This document shows positions 37,253 to 47,721 of a DNA stretch of 64,000 bases, in pieces. The position numbers were made by a program, and so were the translations under genes. The DNA is from Arthrobacter sp. MN05-02 (lineage in GTDB: Bacteria; Actinomycetota; Actinomycetes; Actinomycetales; Micrococcaceae). The stretch is taken from positions 992,001-1,056,000 of the forward strand of contig AP018697.1 of the NCBI GenBank assembly GCA_004001285.1. The letters are read 5' to 3'. How positions within the stretch are numbered: position 1 is the first letter of the stretch; every line of letters starts with the position of its first letter. Below the pieces are notes generated by a model, which was given only the letters and a program-made list of their open reading frames with translations, did no database searches and was not told the DNA's origin.

Positions 37253-40200
37253 TTCCGCTCCACCTCCGCGTCACCGCCGTTGTCGTAGCCCACAACGGTG
37301 CCGAGTACCTTCCACGTACCCTCGAAGCCCTCGCACGCCAGACCCGCCCGGCTGATTCCTGCGTCGGTGTCCACACCGGCTCCACCGACGACTCCGCCTC
37401 TCTCCTGCAGCTCCGGCTGCCGACGGGGAGTCCTGTGGTCGGGGCGCCCGCGCGTGCCGGTTTCGGGGCCGCCGTCCGCACCGCCGTCGCGGAGATCCCC
37501 GCCGCCCGGGACCCCCGGGTCGGTAGTGGCCAGGACTGGCTGTGGCTGCTCCACGACGATTCCGCGCCCGAGCCGGAGGCGCTCGCCGAACTGCTCCTCG
37601 CCGTCGAGCGTGCTCCGTCGGTCACCGTGGCGGGCACGAAGCAGGTCGCCTGGGACGACAGACGGGAACTCGTGGACGTCGGGCTCTCGATCAGCAGGTG
37701 GGCCGAGCGGCTGACCCTCATCGACCTCGACGAGCACGACCAGGGCCAGTACGACGCCCGGAGCGACGTGTTCGCCGTCAACTCCGCCGGAATGCTCGTG
37801 CGCCGCGACGTGTGGGACACCCTCGGCGGATTCGATCCCGCCCTCCACGGCGTGGGCGACGACGTCGACCTGTGCTGGCGGAACCGCCTGGCCGGACACC
37901 GCGTGGTGGTGGTCCCGGGCGCCGTCGTCCGCCACGCCGGATCGAGGCCGCATCCCTTCTCCACGCCGCATGCCGTGCGTGCCGCCGAGGTGTACCTGAG
38001 GCTCAAGCACGCCGCTCCGTGGAACGTACCCCTGCTCGCCGTCGGCGCAGTGCTGGGCGGAATCGCCCGCCTGCTCCTCGGACTCCTGGCGAAGGACCCC
38101 GGCCATGGCACCGGCCAGCTGCTCGGCAGCCTCGCCGGGGTGGCCCGGCCCTTCCCGTTGTGGCGCTCCCGTCGCTCCGCCGCGCGGAGCCGCCGGCGCC
38201 CGCGCTCGATCGTGCGGCCCCTCGTCACCTCCCGCCGCGAGGTCTGGTCCCACCGGAAGTCGGTGCTGGATGCCTTCACCTCGCGCGGCACCTCGGACCC
38301 GGAGGGATTCCCGCTGGCGGAGGAGTACGTGCCGTCCGGGAACAGCGACGACGACTTCGCAGCCCTCGCCCCGCCCGCACGCCCCTGGGCCGGCACCGGC
38401 GTCGTGGTCGCCCTGGTGCTGCTCCTCACCGCAGCCCTCGTCGGGCTGCACCGCTTCGTCGGGGCAGCGGCGCTGGCAGGCGGCGCACTGATACCGGTGG
38501 CCGGTACGCCAGGGGGCGGTCTGGGACAGCGCGACGGCCTGGTGGACAGACCTCGGTACCGGATACGCCGCCCACGGGTCGCCGTTCGCCTACGTCCTGT
38601 GGCTGCTCTCGCTCCTGGGGTTCGGCTCGGCGAACACGGCCGTCGTCGTCACCGTGTTCTGCGCCCTGCCCCTGGCAGGGCTGTCCGCATGGATCGCCGC
38701 GGGCGCCCTCACCCGGTCGCGCGGGCTGCGACTGTGGGCCGCACTGTTCTGGGGAGCGGCGCCGGCCCTGCAGGTAGCCCTCGGCAGCGGGCGCCTCGGC
38801 GCGCTGATCGCCCACGTCCTGCTGCCCCTGGCCCTGCTCGGGATCGTCCGGGCGGTCGGATGTGCCCTCCCGGTGCGCCCCCTGCCGGACGGCGTCATCG
38901 CTCCGGGCACCGACGGGACGCGTAGCTGGACGGCGGCGGCCGCCGCCGGCCTCGTGCTCGCGGTCGCCACCGCGTCCGCGCCGTCCCTTCTCCCCGTCGT
39001 CATCCTCGGTGGGGTCCTCGCTCTGGCGCTCGGCCGGCGGCGCACCCGCACGCTCTGGTGGACGCTGCTGCCGATCCTGGCGTTGCAGCTGCCCTACGCC
39101 CTGTCCACGCTGCAGGATCCGCGCGGACTCCTCGGCGATCCCGGAGTGCCTACTCCCTTCGACCCGGCCGCTCCGTGGCAGCAGCTCCTCGGGTTCCCGG
39201 TGTCCTTCGATCCGTTCCTGCCGCCTGCTGCGGCCGGCTTCCTCGGTGCGGGACCCTGGGCACTCGTCGCCGCCGTCATCATCGGCGGGCCGGTCCTCGC
39301 CCTTGCCGCCCGCGCGCTGTTCGTCCCACACGGGCGCGGACGGATGGTGCGGTCGTTCTGGCTGGTGGCGGTCCTCGCGCTCGCCCTCGCGGCCGTCGTG
39401 CCGCTGGTGCCCGTCGCGGTGGGCACGTCCGCCCTGATCCAGGTGTTCCCCGGCCCGCTCGTGTCCGCCGTGTCGCTGTGCCTGCTGGCCGCCGCACTCT
39501 CGGGGTCGCCCGGGCCGCAGCACGCGAGCTCGGCGGCCGCCCCGCCGCACCGACGTCTCTTCCGGGTCGCCGGCGGCCTCGTCCTCGCCGCCGGCCCACT
39601 GGTCGGCCTCGGCCTGTGGCTCTCTCCCGAAGTGGTGGTCCCACCCGCAGCCTCGGCCGGGCCCGTGGTGATTCCGGGGGACCGCGTCGACGAGGCCGCC
39701 GATGCGCCGGCCACCACCGATCTCGGTACCGGTATCGCGCTGCGACCCGTCGCCGAGCGGCCGCTGCCGGCAACGGCAGCCGACCGCGGCGCGGGGCCGG
39801 AGCAGATCCGGACCCTCGTGATCACCGTCGACGACGAGGACGACGTCGCCGCCGCCCTCATGCGCGGATCCGGCACCACCCTCGACGACCTCAACCCGCT
39901 CTACGCCGCCCGCGTGCTGGGACCCGGGAGCGCTGTGCTGGACGACAGCGAATCCGCCCGCACCCTGCGCAGCACGGCCGCCGTCATCGTGGGCGCCACC
40001 GGCGCCGATCCGCGGGCCGACCTGCGCGATCTCGGCGTCGCGTTCGTGGTCCTCCGGCAGTCCGAGACGGCGGGGGGAGTTCCTCAGCAGCCGCATCGAC
40101 TCCGTCCCCGGCCTCACCGCGGTCGGTGACACGGACGCTGGGCGGCTGTGGCGCGTGTCCTCCGCGACGCTCGACGACGGCACGGAGGACACCGGCGAGC

Positions 40201-40595
40201 GCACCGCCCGGGTCCGGGTGGTCGACGCCGACGGCCGGACCGAGGCCATCGTCCCGTCCGGAGCAGTGGACGCCGCCGGAAGCATCCCCTCCGGTAGTGA
40301 GGGCAGGACGCTCGTCCTCGCCGAGCAGGCGGATGCCGGCTGGCAGGCCTCGCTGGACGGCCGCAGGCTCGAGGCGACGTCCGACGGCTGGCGGCAGGCA
40401 TTCGCGCTTCCGGCGACGGGCGGCTCGGTGGAGATCTCGTACGTCAGCCCGTACCGGCCCTGGGCGGAGGCCGTCCAGGCGGTCGTCCTCGTCCTGACGA
40501 TGCTCCTGGCGATCCCCATCCCGTCCCGGCCCCGCGTCGTCCGTCCCCAGGGTGGCGGACGCCTCCAGCCGGCCGGGCGTCCGCCGTCGCCCTGA
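37249..40595 (+). CDS. Large GT2 glycosyltransferase with membrane C-terminus (two frameshifts)
   Basis: One gene of about 1114 aa after correction. It begins with a GT-A domain: VTAVVVAHNGAEYLPRTLEA, then LLHDDSAPEP (acidic metal site) and SAGMLVRRDVWDTLGGFDP. Helices start near residue 270, and a long polytopic part with a late soluble domain follows. Frames break at 38512-38516 (one extra G) and 40072-40077 (one extra G); correcting both gives one continuous protein. No ATG, GTG or TTG lies near the expected start; CTG at 37249, overlapping the whiB stop, is listed as a placeholder. Expected to glycosylate an envelope polymer; substrate unknown. It sits between whiB and the DUF5719 gene. 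Confidence 0.78.
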
Positions 40596-40670
40596 CGAGA
40601 CCGACCCGTGGATCGCCGGAACGGACGATGCCGACGAGCCCCAGCCCGTGACGAGTGGAAGAGGCCCGAT

Positions 40671-42382
40671 GTGATCCGGGGACGCAGGCACGACTCCGGC
40701 GGAGGGCACCGCCCGGAGCCGGATGCCGCCCAGGCCGCCGTCGCCGCACGCCGTCGCCCGCGACCGGGCTGCCGGGACCGCGCCGCCGCACGCCGCCGGG
40801 CCCGCCTGGGCACGGCCGCGACGGCCACGGGCGTCGCCCTGCTCGTGGCGACCGCCGCGATCGCGTCGGGCGTCGCCGACCCGCTGGCCGGGCGGCCCTC
40901 GATGTCGCCGTCCCCGGCGGTGGTCCCGGCGGGGATCTCACCGCGGTCTGCCCCGCACCGCCCCGCCTGCTCGCATCGGCCACCGAAGAAGCGGACCCGG
41001 AGTTCGGCCCGGTGTCCGCGACCGCCAGGACGACCGTGAGTGCGATGGTCCTCAGCGACCTCGGCGCGACGCTCACCGGAAGCGGACTCCTGCCCGTCGG
41101 TGGCGGTGCCCCGCTGGCGCTCATCGAGGACTTCGCCCCCGAGGTGTCGCAGGGTTCGAGCGGTCCCGCCAGCAGCAGCAAGGACGGCCTGACCAACCGC
41201 CTGGCGGGTATCTCCCGCGGCGTGCGGGTCGATGCCCCCTCCGTGTTCCGCGCGCAGCCGCAGGGCGGCCTCGTACCCGTCGCCGCCGCCACCTCCACCT
41301 ACACGGCGACCGACGGCGACCTCCGCGGCCTCGCCGCGACGGGCTGCCAGGTGCCCGCCAGCGACTTCTGGATCCTGGGAGCCTCGACGACCGCAGGGCA
41401 GTCCGCGATCCTCACCCTCACGAACCCGACCGGTACGGCGGCGACCGTCACCCTCGAGCTGTACGGGGATGACGGCCCGATCGAGGCGGCCGGGACGCGG
41501 GGGCAGCTGGTGGCCCCGGGCGAGACCCGCCAGATCGTCCTCGCCGCGCTCGCGGCGAACCAGGAGCGTGTCGGTGTGCGGGTCCGCAGCGACGGGGGGC
41601 GCATCTCCGGAGTCGTCCAGCAGAGCGTCCTCAGGGGCCTCACGCCCGGCGGGGTCGAACTGCTCTCACCGGCCGTCGCGGCCGGTACGACGCAGGTGGT
41701 GCCCGGCGTCGTCGTGCAGGACGCGGCGACGGCGCGCCGCATCCGCGGGCAGGAGGGCTACGGTGCCGCCGCCCCCGAGCTGCAGGTGCTCGTCCCCGGG
41801 TCGAGCGACGCCGTGCTGGGCATCACGGTCTACGGCCGGGACGGCGAGGTCGAGCTTCCCGGCGGGGGAGTCGTGACGGCCGCCGCCGGCTCGGTGACGG
41901 CGATCCCGCTGGACGCCCTGGCCGAGGGCAACTACACGGTCGCCGTGACCTCGGACGTCTCGGTGGTCGCGTCGGCACGCGTCGTCCGGGGGACCGCCGA
42001 CGGGAAACCGGTGGACCTCGCTGGTGCCCCCGCCGCCGCCCGGCTGGGCAACGACTCGGCGATGGCCCTCGCGGAGGGCGTGGACACCTCCCTCGTCCTC
42101 GGTGCACCGAGCGGCAGGAGCGAGGTGACGCTGACGCCCGTCGCCGCCGATGGCGCGCTCGGCGAGCCGGTGGTGATCGGCATCGCGGGCGGGACCTCCG
42201 TCACCGTGCCGTCGTCCTCCCTCGGGCGCAGCCCCGTGGGCGTCCTCGTCGATGCGACGGGGGATCCTGCCTATGGAGCGCAGGTCATGGTCCTGCCGGG
42301 AGCACGCGCCGGGATCTCCGTGGCGAGCATCCCGGCCGGTGCCACGGCTCCTCAGCGCATCGCGGTGGAGCTGGGCTACTAG
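40671..42382 (+). CDS. DUF5719 family exported protein (frameshifted)
   Basis: About 570 aa after correction. The N-terminus is arginine-rich, then one transmembrane helix (LGTAATATGVALLVATAA) and a long outward region with repeated beta-like units, such as ILTLTNPTGTAATVTLELYG and LGITVYGRDGEVELPGGG. The frame breaks at 40931-40934; adding one G to GGGG joins PAVVPAG to DLTAVCPAPPRLL. GTG at 40671 with GGAAGAGG six bases upstream. DUF5719 genes usually follow this GT2 gene, so a shared role in envelope assembly is likely, but no activity is known. Confidence 0.8.
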
Positions 42383-42392
42383 CCTGCTCGGC

Positions 42393-42887
42393 CTAGGCCT
42401 GCGAGCGACCGTAGGCGGGGTCCACCGCCTCCGGGGCGAGCCCCATGAGTTCCGCGGTCTGCTCGACGACGACGTCGTGGACGAGTTCGTTCACCGGCAT
42501 GAGTGCCTTGGCCGCCATGAGGATCGGGTGACGGTAGATGGTGATGACCGCCGGCCGGCCGGGCGCGGCGGGGGAACAGGAGCCGAGGAGGCCCCGCAGG
42601 GTCTCCGGCGTCATGTCCTCGAGACCGTCCGGGATCTCCTGCACCACGATCTGCAGGTCCTGGATCCGCTCGCCCCACAGGCGCTCGAGCCGCTGCGCCG
42701 ACTCCATCACCCAGTCGTCGAACTGCTCCGACCTCGACCGCGATCCGGGAAGGTGCTGCGGCAGCACCTCACCGCGCATACCGCGTCCCCTGCGGTTACG
42801 CCGGCGTTCGTAGAACGACCGCGCCGGGCGCCCCTCGGAGGACGTCGGATCGGTCAGGTCGACCGAAAAAGTGGAAGCATCCTGCAT
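42393..42887 (-). CDS. Zincin-like metallopeptidase family protein, active site apparently lost
   Basis: 164-aa protein matching the actinobacterial metallopeptidase family (PF06262 type) by context and by the pattern ITIYRHPILMAAK. Where relatives carry HExxH, this sequence reads VVVEQTAELMG, so both histidines and the glutamate of the zinc site are absent. It may be a non-catalytic member. A basic low-complexity head (RSFYERRRNRRGRGMRG) precedes the fold. ATG at 42887 with TACAGT exactly six bases upstream (leaderless). Convergent with the DUF5719 gene. Confidence 0.72.
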   Translation of the reverse strand: MQDASTFSVDLTDPTSSEGRPARSFYERRRNRRGRGMRGEVLPQHLPGSRSRSEQFDDWVMESAQRLERLWGERIQDLQIVVQEIPDGLEDMTPETLRGLLGSCSPAAPGRPAVITIYRHPILMAAKALMPVNELVHDVVVEQTAELMGLAPEAVDPAYGRSQA

Positions 42888-42893
42888 GTAAAG

Positions 42894-42899
42894 ACTGTA
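42894..42899 (-). promoter_or_regulatory. -10 box, leaderless zincin-like gene
   Basis: TACAGT on the minus strand, six bases before the ATG at 42887. Confidence 0.55.
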
Positions 42900-43012
42900 A
42901 GCCTTCGACACCGCGCCCGCATGCCTGAACGGCGCGGATCCCCAGGGGTGCACACGGGCGGGAGGCGCGTCCTGACGGCCGCCGTACCCAAACCCCGGTA
43001 AGCTTGCGGATC

Positions 43013-43399
43013 GTGGGATCACTCCGTCAATGCTCCAGATCAGCCTGCCAGCGGTCGGCGGTGGCCACACTCACCTATGTCTACGGGGATTCGACCGCAG
43101 TGCTCGGCCCCCTCGCGACCTACGCCGAACCCCACACCTACGATCTCTGCTCCGTCCACGCGGAGCGCCTCACGGTGCCCCGGGGCTGGGAGGTCGTCCG
43201 CCTGACGCTCCCGGACGCCGTGCCGGAACACAATTCCGACGATCTCCTGGCCCTGGCCGACGCGGTCCGCGAAGCGGCCGCCGAACCCGCACCGGAGCAG
43301 CCGACCCCCGGGCAGCGCGGCAGCAGGCCGCCCATGGAACCCCCGGCCGGCGTCACCGGCCCCCGCCGAGGGCACCTGCGGATCCTGCGGGAGCCCTGA
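43013..43399 (+). CDS. DUF3499 family protein
   Basis: 128-aa actinobacterial protein. It opens with the family motif RQCSRSACQRSAVATLTYVY (paired cysteines) and has HTYDLCSVHAERLTVPRGWE around residue 45, with a further cysteine; together these look like a small metal-binding knuckle. The C-terminal 50 residues are P/R-rich. GTG 43013; a TAAGCT box at 42999-43004 lies eight bases before it. The order whiB / DUF3499 / zincin is conserved in actinobacteria. Function unknown. Confidence 0.85.
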   Translation: MGSLRQCSRSACQRSAVATLTYVYGDSTAVLGPLATYAEPHTYDLCSVHAERLTVPRGWEVVRLTLPDAVPEHNSDDLLALADAVREAAAEPAPEQPTPGQRGSRPPMEPPAGVTGPRRGHLRILREP

Positions 43400-43452
43400 C
43401 GGGGCATCCGGCCGCCGGTCCTGCGGAGTCGCGTTCTTCCGGGCATGCCCCG
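43400..43452 (+). terminator. Possible terminator after DUF3499
   Basis: CGGGGCAT (43400-43407) pairs with ATGCCCCG (43445-43452), extended by CCGG/CCGG with a small bulge; the loop is long. Moderate support only. Confidence 0.35.
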
Positions 43453-43461
43453 CGGGGGCGG

Positions 43462-43467
43462 TAGACT
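43462..43467 (+). promoter_or_regulatory. -10 box before the Trm112-ahcY pair
   Basis: TAGACT, 40 bases before the Trm112 start. Confidence 0.4.
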
Positions 43468-43507
43468 TGTCCCCACGATCCCCCTCCTCCCGAGCGAAAG
43501 CTTCCCC

Positions 43508-43699
43508 ATGGCGAACCTTCCAGCACGGCTGCTCGACGTCCTCCGCTGCCCCGTCACCGGGTCGACGCTCGAACAGGACGGCGCGGTGCTCCGATCGACA
43601 GCTCCGGGGCCCGGCGGCGAGCCGCTCACGTACCGGCTCGACGAAGGCATCCCCGTGCTCCTCCGCACCGAACTCCCCGGTGCCGCTTCCGCCTCGTAG
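43508..43699 (+). CDS. Trm112 family protein
   Basis: 63-aa small protein with the Trm112/UPF0434 pattern LLDVLRCPVTGSTLEQDG at the start and RLDEGIPVLLR near the end. Bacterial members resemble the zinc-binding partner of methyltransferases but often keep only some of the cysteines; here one (LRCP) remains. Sits directly before ahcY, which clears S-adenosylhomocysteine, so a link with methylation is plausible but inferred. ATG at 43508. Confidence 0.82.
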   Translation: MANLPARLLDVLRCPVTGSTLEQDGAVLRSTAPGPGGEPLTYRLDEGIPVLLRTELPGAASAS

Positions 43700-43759
43700 G
43701 GCCGGAGCCGACCCCCGCACTGCCCTGAACCTCCGAACCCCAGCTAGGAACAGCACACC

Positions 43760-45259
43760 ATGACGTTCGACTACAAAGTTGCCGACCTCTCGCTCGCGGA
43801 GGCGGGGCGCCACCAGATCCGGCTCGCCGAGCACGAGATGCCAGGGCTCATGGCACTGCGCCGCGAGTACGCCGACGCGCAGCCCCTCGCCGGAGCCCGC
43901 ATCGCCGGTTCGCTGCACATGACCGTCCAGACCGCCGTCCTCATCGAGACCCTGACATCCCTCGGGGCCGAGGTCCGCTGGGCGTCCTGCAACATCTTCT
44001 CCACCCAGGACGAGGCCGCGGCGGCCGTCGTCGTGGGCGACGGCACCGTCGAGGAGCCCGCAGGGTTCCCCGTCTTCGCCTGGAAGAACGAGACGCTCGA
44101 GGACTACTGGTGGACCGCCACCCAGATCCTGACGTGGCCGCGCCAGGCCGAGGGCCTGGGCCCCAACATGATCCTGGACGACGGCGGCGACGCCACCATG
44201 CTCGTGCACAAGGGAGCCGAGTTCGAGGCGCTCGGAGCGGTGCCGGCCAACCCGCAGGAGGGCGACGCCGACTACTCGCACGAGTACACGGTCTTTCTCG
44301 ACACCCTCCGCTCCACGATCGGGTCCGAGCCGCTGAAGTGGACGACCATCGCCGCGGGGATCAAGGGCGTCACCGAGGAGACGACGACGGGCGTGCACCG
44401 CCTGTACCAGCTCGCCGCGCAGGGCAAGCTCCTGTTCCCTGCGATCAACGTCAACGACTCCGTCACGAAGTCGAAGTTCGACAACAAGTACGGCATCCGC
44501 CACTCCCTGCCCGACGGCCTGAACCGCGCCACGGACGTCCTGATCGGTGGCAAGGTGGCCGTCGTGTGCGGCTACGGCGACGTCGGCAAGGGCGCGGCCG
44601 AGGCACTCCGCGGCCAGGGCGCCCGCGTGATCGTCACCGAGATCGACCCGATCTGCGCCCTCCAGGCGGCCATGGACGGGTACCAGGTCGCCAGGCTCGA
44701 GACCGTCCTCGCCCAGGGTGACATCTTCATCACCACCACCGGCAACAAGGACGTCATCATGGCCCGCCACATGGCAGGCATGAAGCACCAGGCGATCGTC
44801 GGGAACATCGGCCACTTCGACAACGAGATCGACATCGCCGGGCTCGCGCGGATCCCCGGCGTCGAGAAGATCGAGATCAAGCCGCAGGTCCACGAGTGGA
44901 TCATCCCCGCCGACGAGGCCGCGGGAGTCGCGGAGCACTCGGTCATCATGCTCTCCGAGGGCCGCCTGCTGAACCTCGGCAACGCGACCGGCCACCCGTC
45001 CTTCGTCATGAGCAACTCGTTCGCGAACCAGACCATCGCGCAGATCGAGCTCTACACGAAGTTCGAGCAGGAGGACGCGGAGGGCAACCGCGAGTACGAG
45101 AACGAGGTCTACGTGCTGCCGAAGATGCTCGACGAGAAGGTGGCGCGCCTGCACCTGGACGCCCTCGGCGTGGAGCTCACGGAACTCACCAAGAACCAGG
45201 CGGAGTACCTCGACCTCGACGTCGCCGGCCCGTACAAGCCCGAGCAGTACCGCTACTGA
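43760..45259 (+). CDS. ahcY: Adenosylhomocysteinase
   Basis: Hydrolyses S-adenosylhomocysteine to adenosine and homocysteine, relieving product inhibition of methyltransferases. 499 aa, the longer bacterial type with an extra insert. NAD-binding motif [20 protein letters not shown] near residue 273, catalytic region [16 protein letters not shown], and the hallmark C-terminus KPEQYRY. ATG 43760 with AGGAA upstream. Follows Trm112 by 60 bp and ends in a clear terminator. Confidence 0.96.
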   Translation: MTFDYKVADLSLAEAGRHQIRLAEHEMPGLMALRREYADAQPLAGARIAGSLHMTVQTAVLIETLTSLGAEVRWASCNIFSTQDEAAAAVVVGDGTVEEPAGFPVFAWKNETLEDYWWTATQILTWPRQAEGLGPNMILDDGGDATMLVHKGAEFEALGAVPANPQEGDADYSHEYTVFLDTLRSTIGSEPLKWTTIAAGIKGVTEETTTGVHRLYQLAAQGKLLFPAINVNDSVTKSKFDNKYGIRHSLPDGLNRATDVLIGGKVAVVCGYGDVGKGAAEALRGQGARVIVTEIDPICALQAAMDGYQVARLETVLAQGDIFITTTGNKDVIMARHMAGMKHQAIVGNIGHFDNEIDIAGLARIPGVEKIEIKPQVHEWIIPADEAAGVAEHSVIMLSEGRLLNLGNATGHPSFVMSNSFANQTIAQIELYTKFEQEDAEGNREYENEVYVLPKMLDEKVARLHLDALGVELTELTKNQAEYLDLDVAGPYKPEQYRY

Positions 45260-45276
45260 CGCCTGCTGACGCTCTC

Positions 45277-45318
45277 CCGGCCGCTGCCGGTGCCCCGACG
45301 GGTGCCGGCAGCGGCCGG
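45277..45318 (+). terminator. Terminator after ahcY
   Basis: Perfect 14-bp arms (45277-45290 and 45305-45318) with a loop that can itself pair CCC with GGG. Confidence 0.75.
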
Positions 45319-45368
45319 ATCGTTGTCGAACCGCAGCCGAGGAGCGCCGGGAAATCCGGGCTGTCGCG

Positions 45369-45374
45369 TAAAAT
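45369..45374 (+). promoter_or_regulatory. -10 box of the L,D-transpeptidase gene
   Basis: TAAAAT, giving a short leader (about 26 bases) that contains the GAGGGGCAGAGG ribosome site. Confidence 0.5.
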
Positions 45375-45406
45375 CGCTTCGGGCAGCTACGTTGAGGGGC
45401 AGAGGC

Positions 45407-46708
45407 ATGCGCGTGAAGCAGGAGTCGAGCAGGGCCGGTGGACACCGGAAGGCCTGGAAGATCGCTGCCGTCGGTGCAGCGGCGGTCGTCGTCGTCGGAG
45501 GTGGGGTGGGCATCGCCACGGCGTCCCCGTGGAACGATCCCGCAGCCGGAGCCACCGCGGCCCCGTCCTCCTCGTCCCCGGCGGCAGTCCCGGGCCCTGA
45601 GGCGACATCGTCCGCCGCCCCGCGGCCGACGGCGCCCGCCGCCCCGGACGGCGACTACACGGTGGGCGTCACCCCCACCGATCAGGCCTATGCGGTCAAC
45701 CCCGCGACCGTCGCGGCCGTGAGCGTCGAGGGTGCGACGCTCGACGCCGTCGAGCTGGTGCCCCGGGAGGGCGGCACACCGATCGCCGGAACCCTGTCCG
45801 CCGACGGCACGCGGTGGACCGCCACCGAACGGCTCGCCTTCGACACGGAGTACGAGTTCTCCTACACCGTGCTCGACGCGGCGGGACACGCACAGCGGTC
45901 GACGTCGACGTTCGCCACCGTCGAGCCCGCCAACGAGGCCGACGCCACGATGTTCCCGCTCGACGGCAGCACCGTCGGCACGGGCCAGCCCCTCGAGTTC
46001 ACCTTCAGCGAGCCCGTGACCAACCGGGACGCGGTGGAGAAGGCCGTCACCGTCACCAGCACGAGCAACCAGCCCGGAGCGTTCTACTGGTTGTCGGACA
46101 CCAAGGTCCGCTACCGTCCCGAGGAGTTCTGGGCGCCCAACAGCACCATCACCATCGAGCTGAACCTCTTCGGCGTCGACTTCGGCAACGGCATGATCGG
46201 AAACGCCGACAGGACCTTGACGATGAAGACGCACAACACGCGCCTCGCCGTCGTCGACAACGACACCAAGATGATGAACGTCTACCTCGACGGCAAGCTC
46301 GACCGCACGTTCCCCATCACGCTCGGCACCGACGACTGGCCCTCCACCGAGGGCTACATGGTGGTCATGGAGCATTACGAGTCCACCCAGTTCCGGGCGG
46401 AGTCCATCGGCCTGGAGCCCGGCGACCCCGCCTACTACCCGCCGACGGTCGTGAACCACGCGAGCAGGCTGAGCAACGGCGGTGCCTTCGTCCACGAGGC
46501 GCTGCCGGCGGCCCAGGTGGCGCTGGGGAGTTTCAACGTCTCGCACGGCTGCATCGGCATGTCGCCCGAGGGTGCGGAGTACTTCTACAACACGTTCGGG
46601 CCGGGCGACGTGGTGCAGATCCTGAACACCGGTTACGGCCCCATGTACGTCTGGGACGGCTTCGGCGACTGGAACGTGCCCTGGGACGAGTGGACCGGCC
46701 AGCCGTAG
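45407..46708 (+). CDS. L,D-transpeptidase with Ig-like domains
   Basis: 433-aa exported enzyme that forms 3-3 cross-links in peptidoglycan. N-terminal signal anchor (IAAVGAAAVVVVGGGVGI), an S/P/A-rich linker, two Ig-like (Big_10-type) domains at about residues 80-300, then the YkuD catalytic domain with GGAFVHEALP near residue 365 (His) and NVSHGCIGMS near residue 382 (catalytic Cys). The layout matches mycobacterial Ldt proteins. ATG 45407 with a strong ribosome site. Confidence 0.92.
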   Translation: MRVKQESSRAGGHRKAWKIAAVGAAAVVVVGGGVGIATASPWNDPAAGATAAPSSSSPAAVPGPEATSSAAPRPTAPAAPDGDYTVGVTPTDQAYAVNPATVAAVSVEGATLDAVELVPREGGTPIAGTLSADGTRWTATERLAFDTEYEFSYTVLDAAGHAQRSTSTFATVEPANEADATMFPLDGSTVGTGQPLEFTFSEPVTNRDAVEKAVTVTSTSNQPGAFYWLSDTKVRYRPEEFWAPNSTITIELNLFGVDFGNGMIGNADRTLTMKTHNTRLAVVDNDTKMMNVYLDGKLDRTFPITLGTDDWPSTEGYMVVMEHYESTQFRAESIGLEPGDPAYYPPTVVNHASRLSNGGAFVHEALPAAQVALGSFNVSHGCIGMSPEGAEYFYNTFGPGDVVQILNTGYGPMYVWDGFGDWNVPWDEWTGQP

Positions 46709-46739
46709 GCGCCGGCCGATCCCGGACGGGCTCCGCAGG

Positions 46740-47540
46740 CTAGCCGAAAGGCAGCGTGTGGAGCCTTTTCGCTGTCGCCTCGGTGCGCTCGCGCTGGCGC
46801 ATCATCGCCGCATAGTCCCGGTCCCTCCGCGACGCGATGACGGCATGCAGGAACTCCTCCGGGGAGGTGTCCGCGGGCGGAGGCGGTGAGACGTGGCGGC
46901 TCGCCTCGGACGCGAGATCGACGGACAGTGTGTACCGCGCCTCGGGGGTGAGCTTCGGCGCCTGCGCGAGGAAGGTCGACATCCTCCGGGCCAGGGCGTC
47001 GGGGAGGCGCCCGATGTCGGCGGTCCCGGACCAGGTACGGAGCCTCGGCGGCATGACGGCGAGTGCCCGCGGCTTCACGACCACGCGCTCGCGCATGGCG
47101 TAGGTGCCGGCGAGCAGATCGCCCAGACGCTTGGACCTGTCGTTGAAGAGGGACACGAGGAAGGCGAGCGATCCGCCGAGCAGGTAGATCTCCAGGATCG
47201 CCACCATGCCGCGGATGAAGGCGTGCCGGAAGCGGATGGCCCCACCGTCGTCGCGCACGATCCGCAGGCCCATCACGAGCCGTCCCAGCGACTTGCCGCG
47301 CGTGAGGGTCTCGACGGTCACCGGGACGACGACGAGCAGGAGCACCACGACGACGAGCAGGAGGGCGGTGGTGAGCGCCGGATCGAGGGCGCCGCCGAAC
47401 ACGTTGCCGATCAGCAGCGCGAGGAGGATCCCGACTCCGAACTGCGCGACGACGTCGATCAGGATGCTCAGGCCACGGGCGGCGAATCCCGCCGGCCTCA
47501 GTTCGAGGACGACGGCCTCGCCGGTGACGATCGAACTCAT
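46740..47540 (-). CDS. RDD family membrane protein
   Basis: 266-aa protein with three to four N-terminal helices and a long cytoplasmic tail. RDD domain features: FAARGLSILIDVVAQFGVGI near residue 20 (Arg then Asp), TRGKSLGRLVMGLRIVRDDG near residue 80, and FNDRSKRLGDLLAGTY near residue 130. The tail is charged and includes RRDRDYAAMMRQRERTEA. Function unknown; some RDD proteins are ion/proton transporters. ATG 47540 with GAGGGGG upstream. Divergent from the SpoIIM-family gene, a pairing common in actinobacteria. Confidence 0.88.
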   Translation of the reverse strand: MSSIVTGEAVVLELRPAGFAARGLSILIDVVAQFGVGILLALLIGNVFGGALDPALTTALLLVVVVLLLVVVPVTVETLTRGKSLGRLVMGLRIVRDDGGAIRFRHAFIRGMVAILEIYLLGGSLAFLVSLFNDRSKRLGDLLAGTYAMRERVVVKPRALAVMPPRLRTWSGTADIGRLPDALARRMSTFLAQAPKLTPEARYTLSVDLASEASRHVSPPPPADTSPEEFLHAVIASRRDRDYAAMMRQRERTEATAKRLHTLPFG

Positions 47541-47708
47541 GGGAACCCCCTCGACAGGTGCTGCTGGAGCATTGCGGCACGCGTCGGGTTGCTGCGCCGC
47601 CGGGGCCCAGCCTATCGCTGCGGACACCCCGGGGGCGTCGCCGGGCCGCGGAACCGCGGGGGTGTCCCCGGGGCGCGTCGGGGCGGGTGCTCCGGCTCGC
47701 GGGGACTA

Positions 47709-47714
47709 TAGGGT
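47709..47714 (+). promoter_or_regulatory. -10 box, SpoIIM-family gene
   Basis: TAGGGT, seven bases before the ATG at 47722; leaderless or nearly so. Confidence 0.45.
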
Positions 47715-47721
47715 GGGGCGC

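Noticed and set aside
38426-40828. An 800-codon minus-strand open frame opposite the GT2 gene
   Set aside because: Low-complexity R/G/P/A translation with no recognisable motif; it is the shadow of the GT2 gene.
43040-46546. A 1168-codon open frame on the minus strand across Trm112, ahcY and the L,D-transpeptidase gene
   Set aside because: It is opposite to well-identified genes in phase with their codon bias; long antisense frames are expected at this GC content, and the translation resembles no family.
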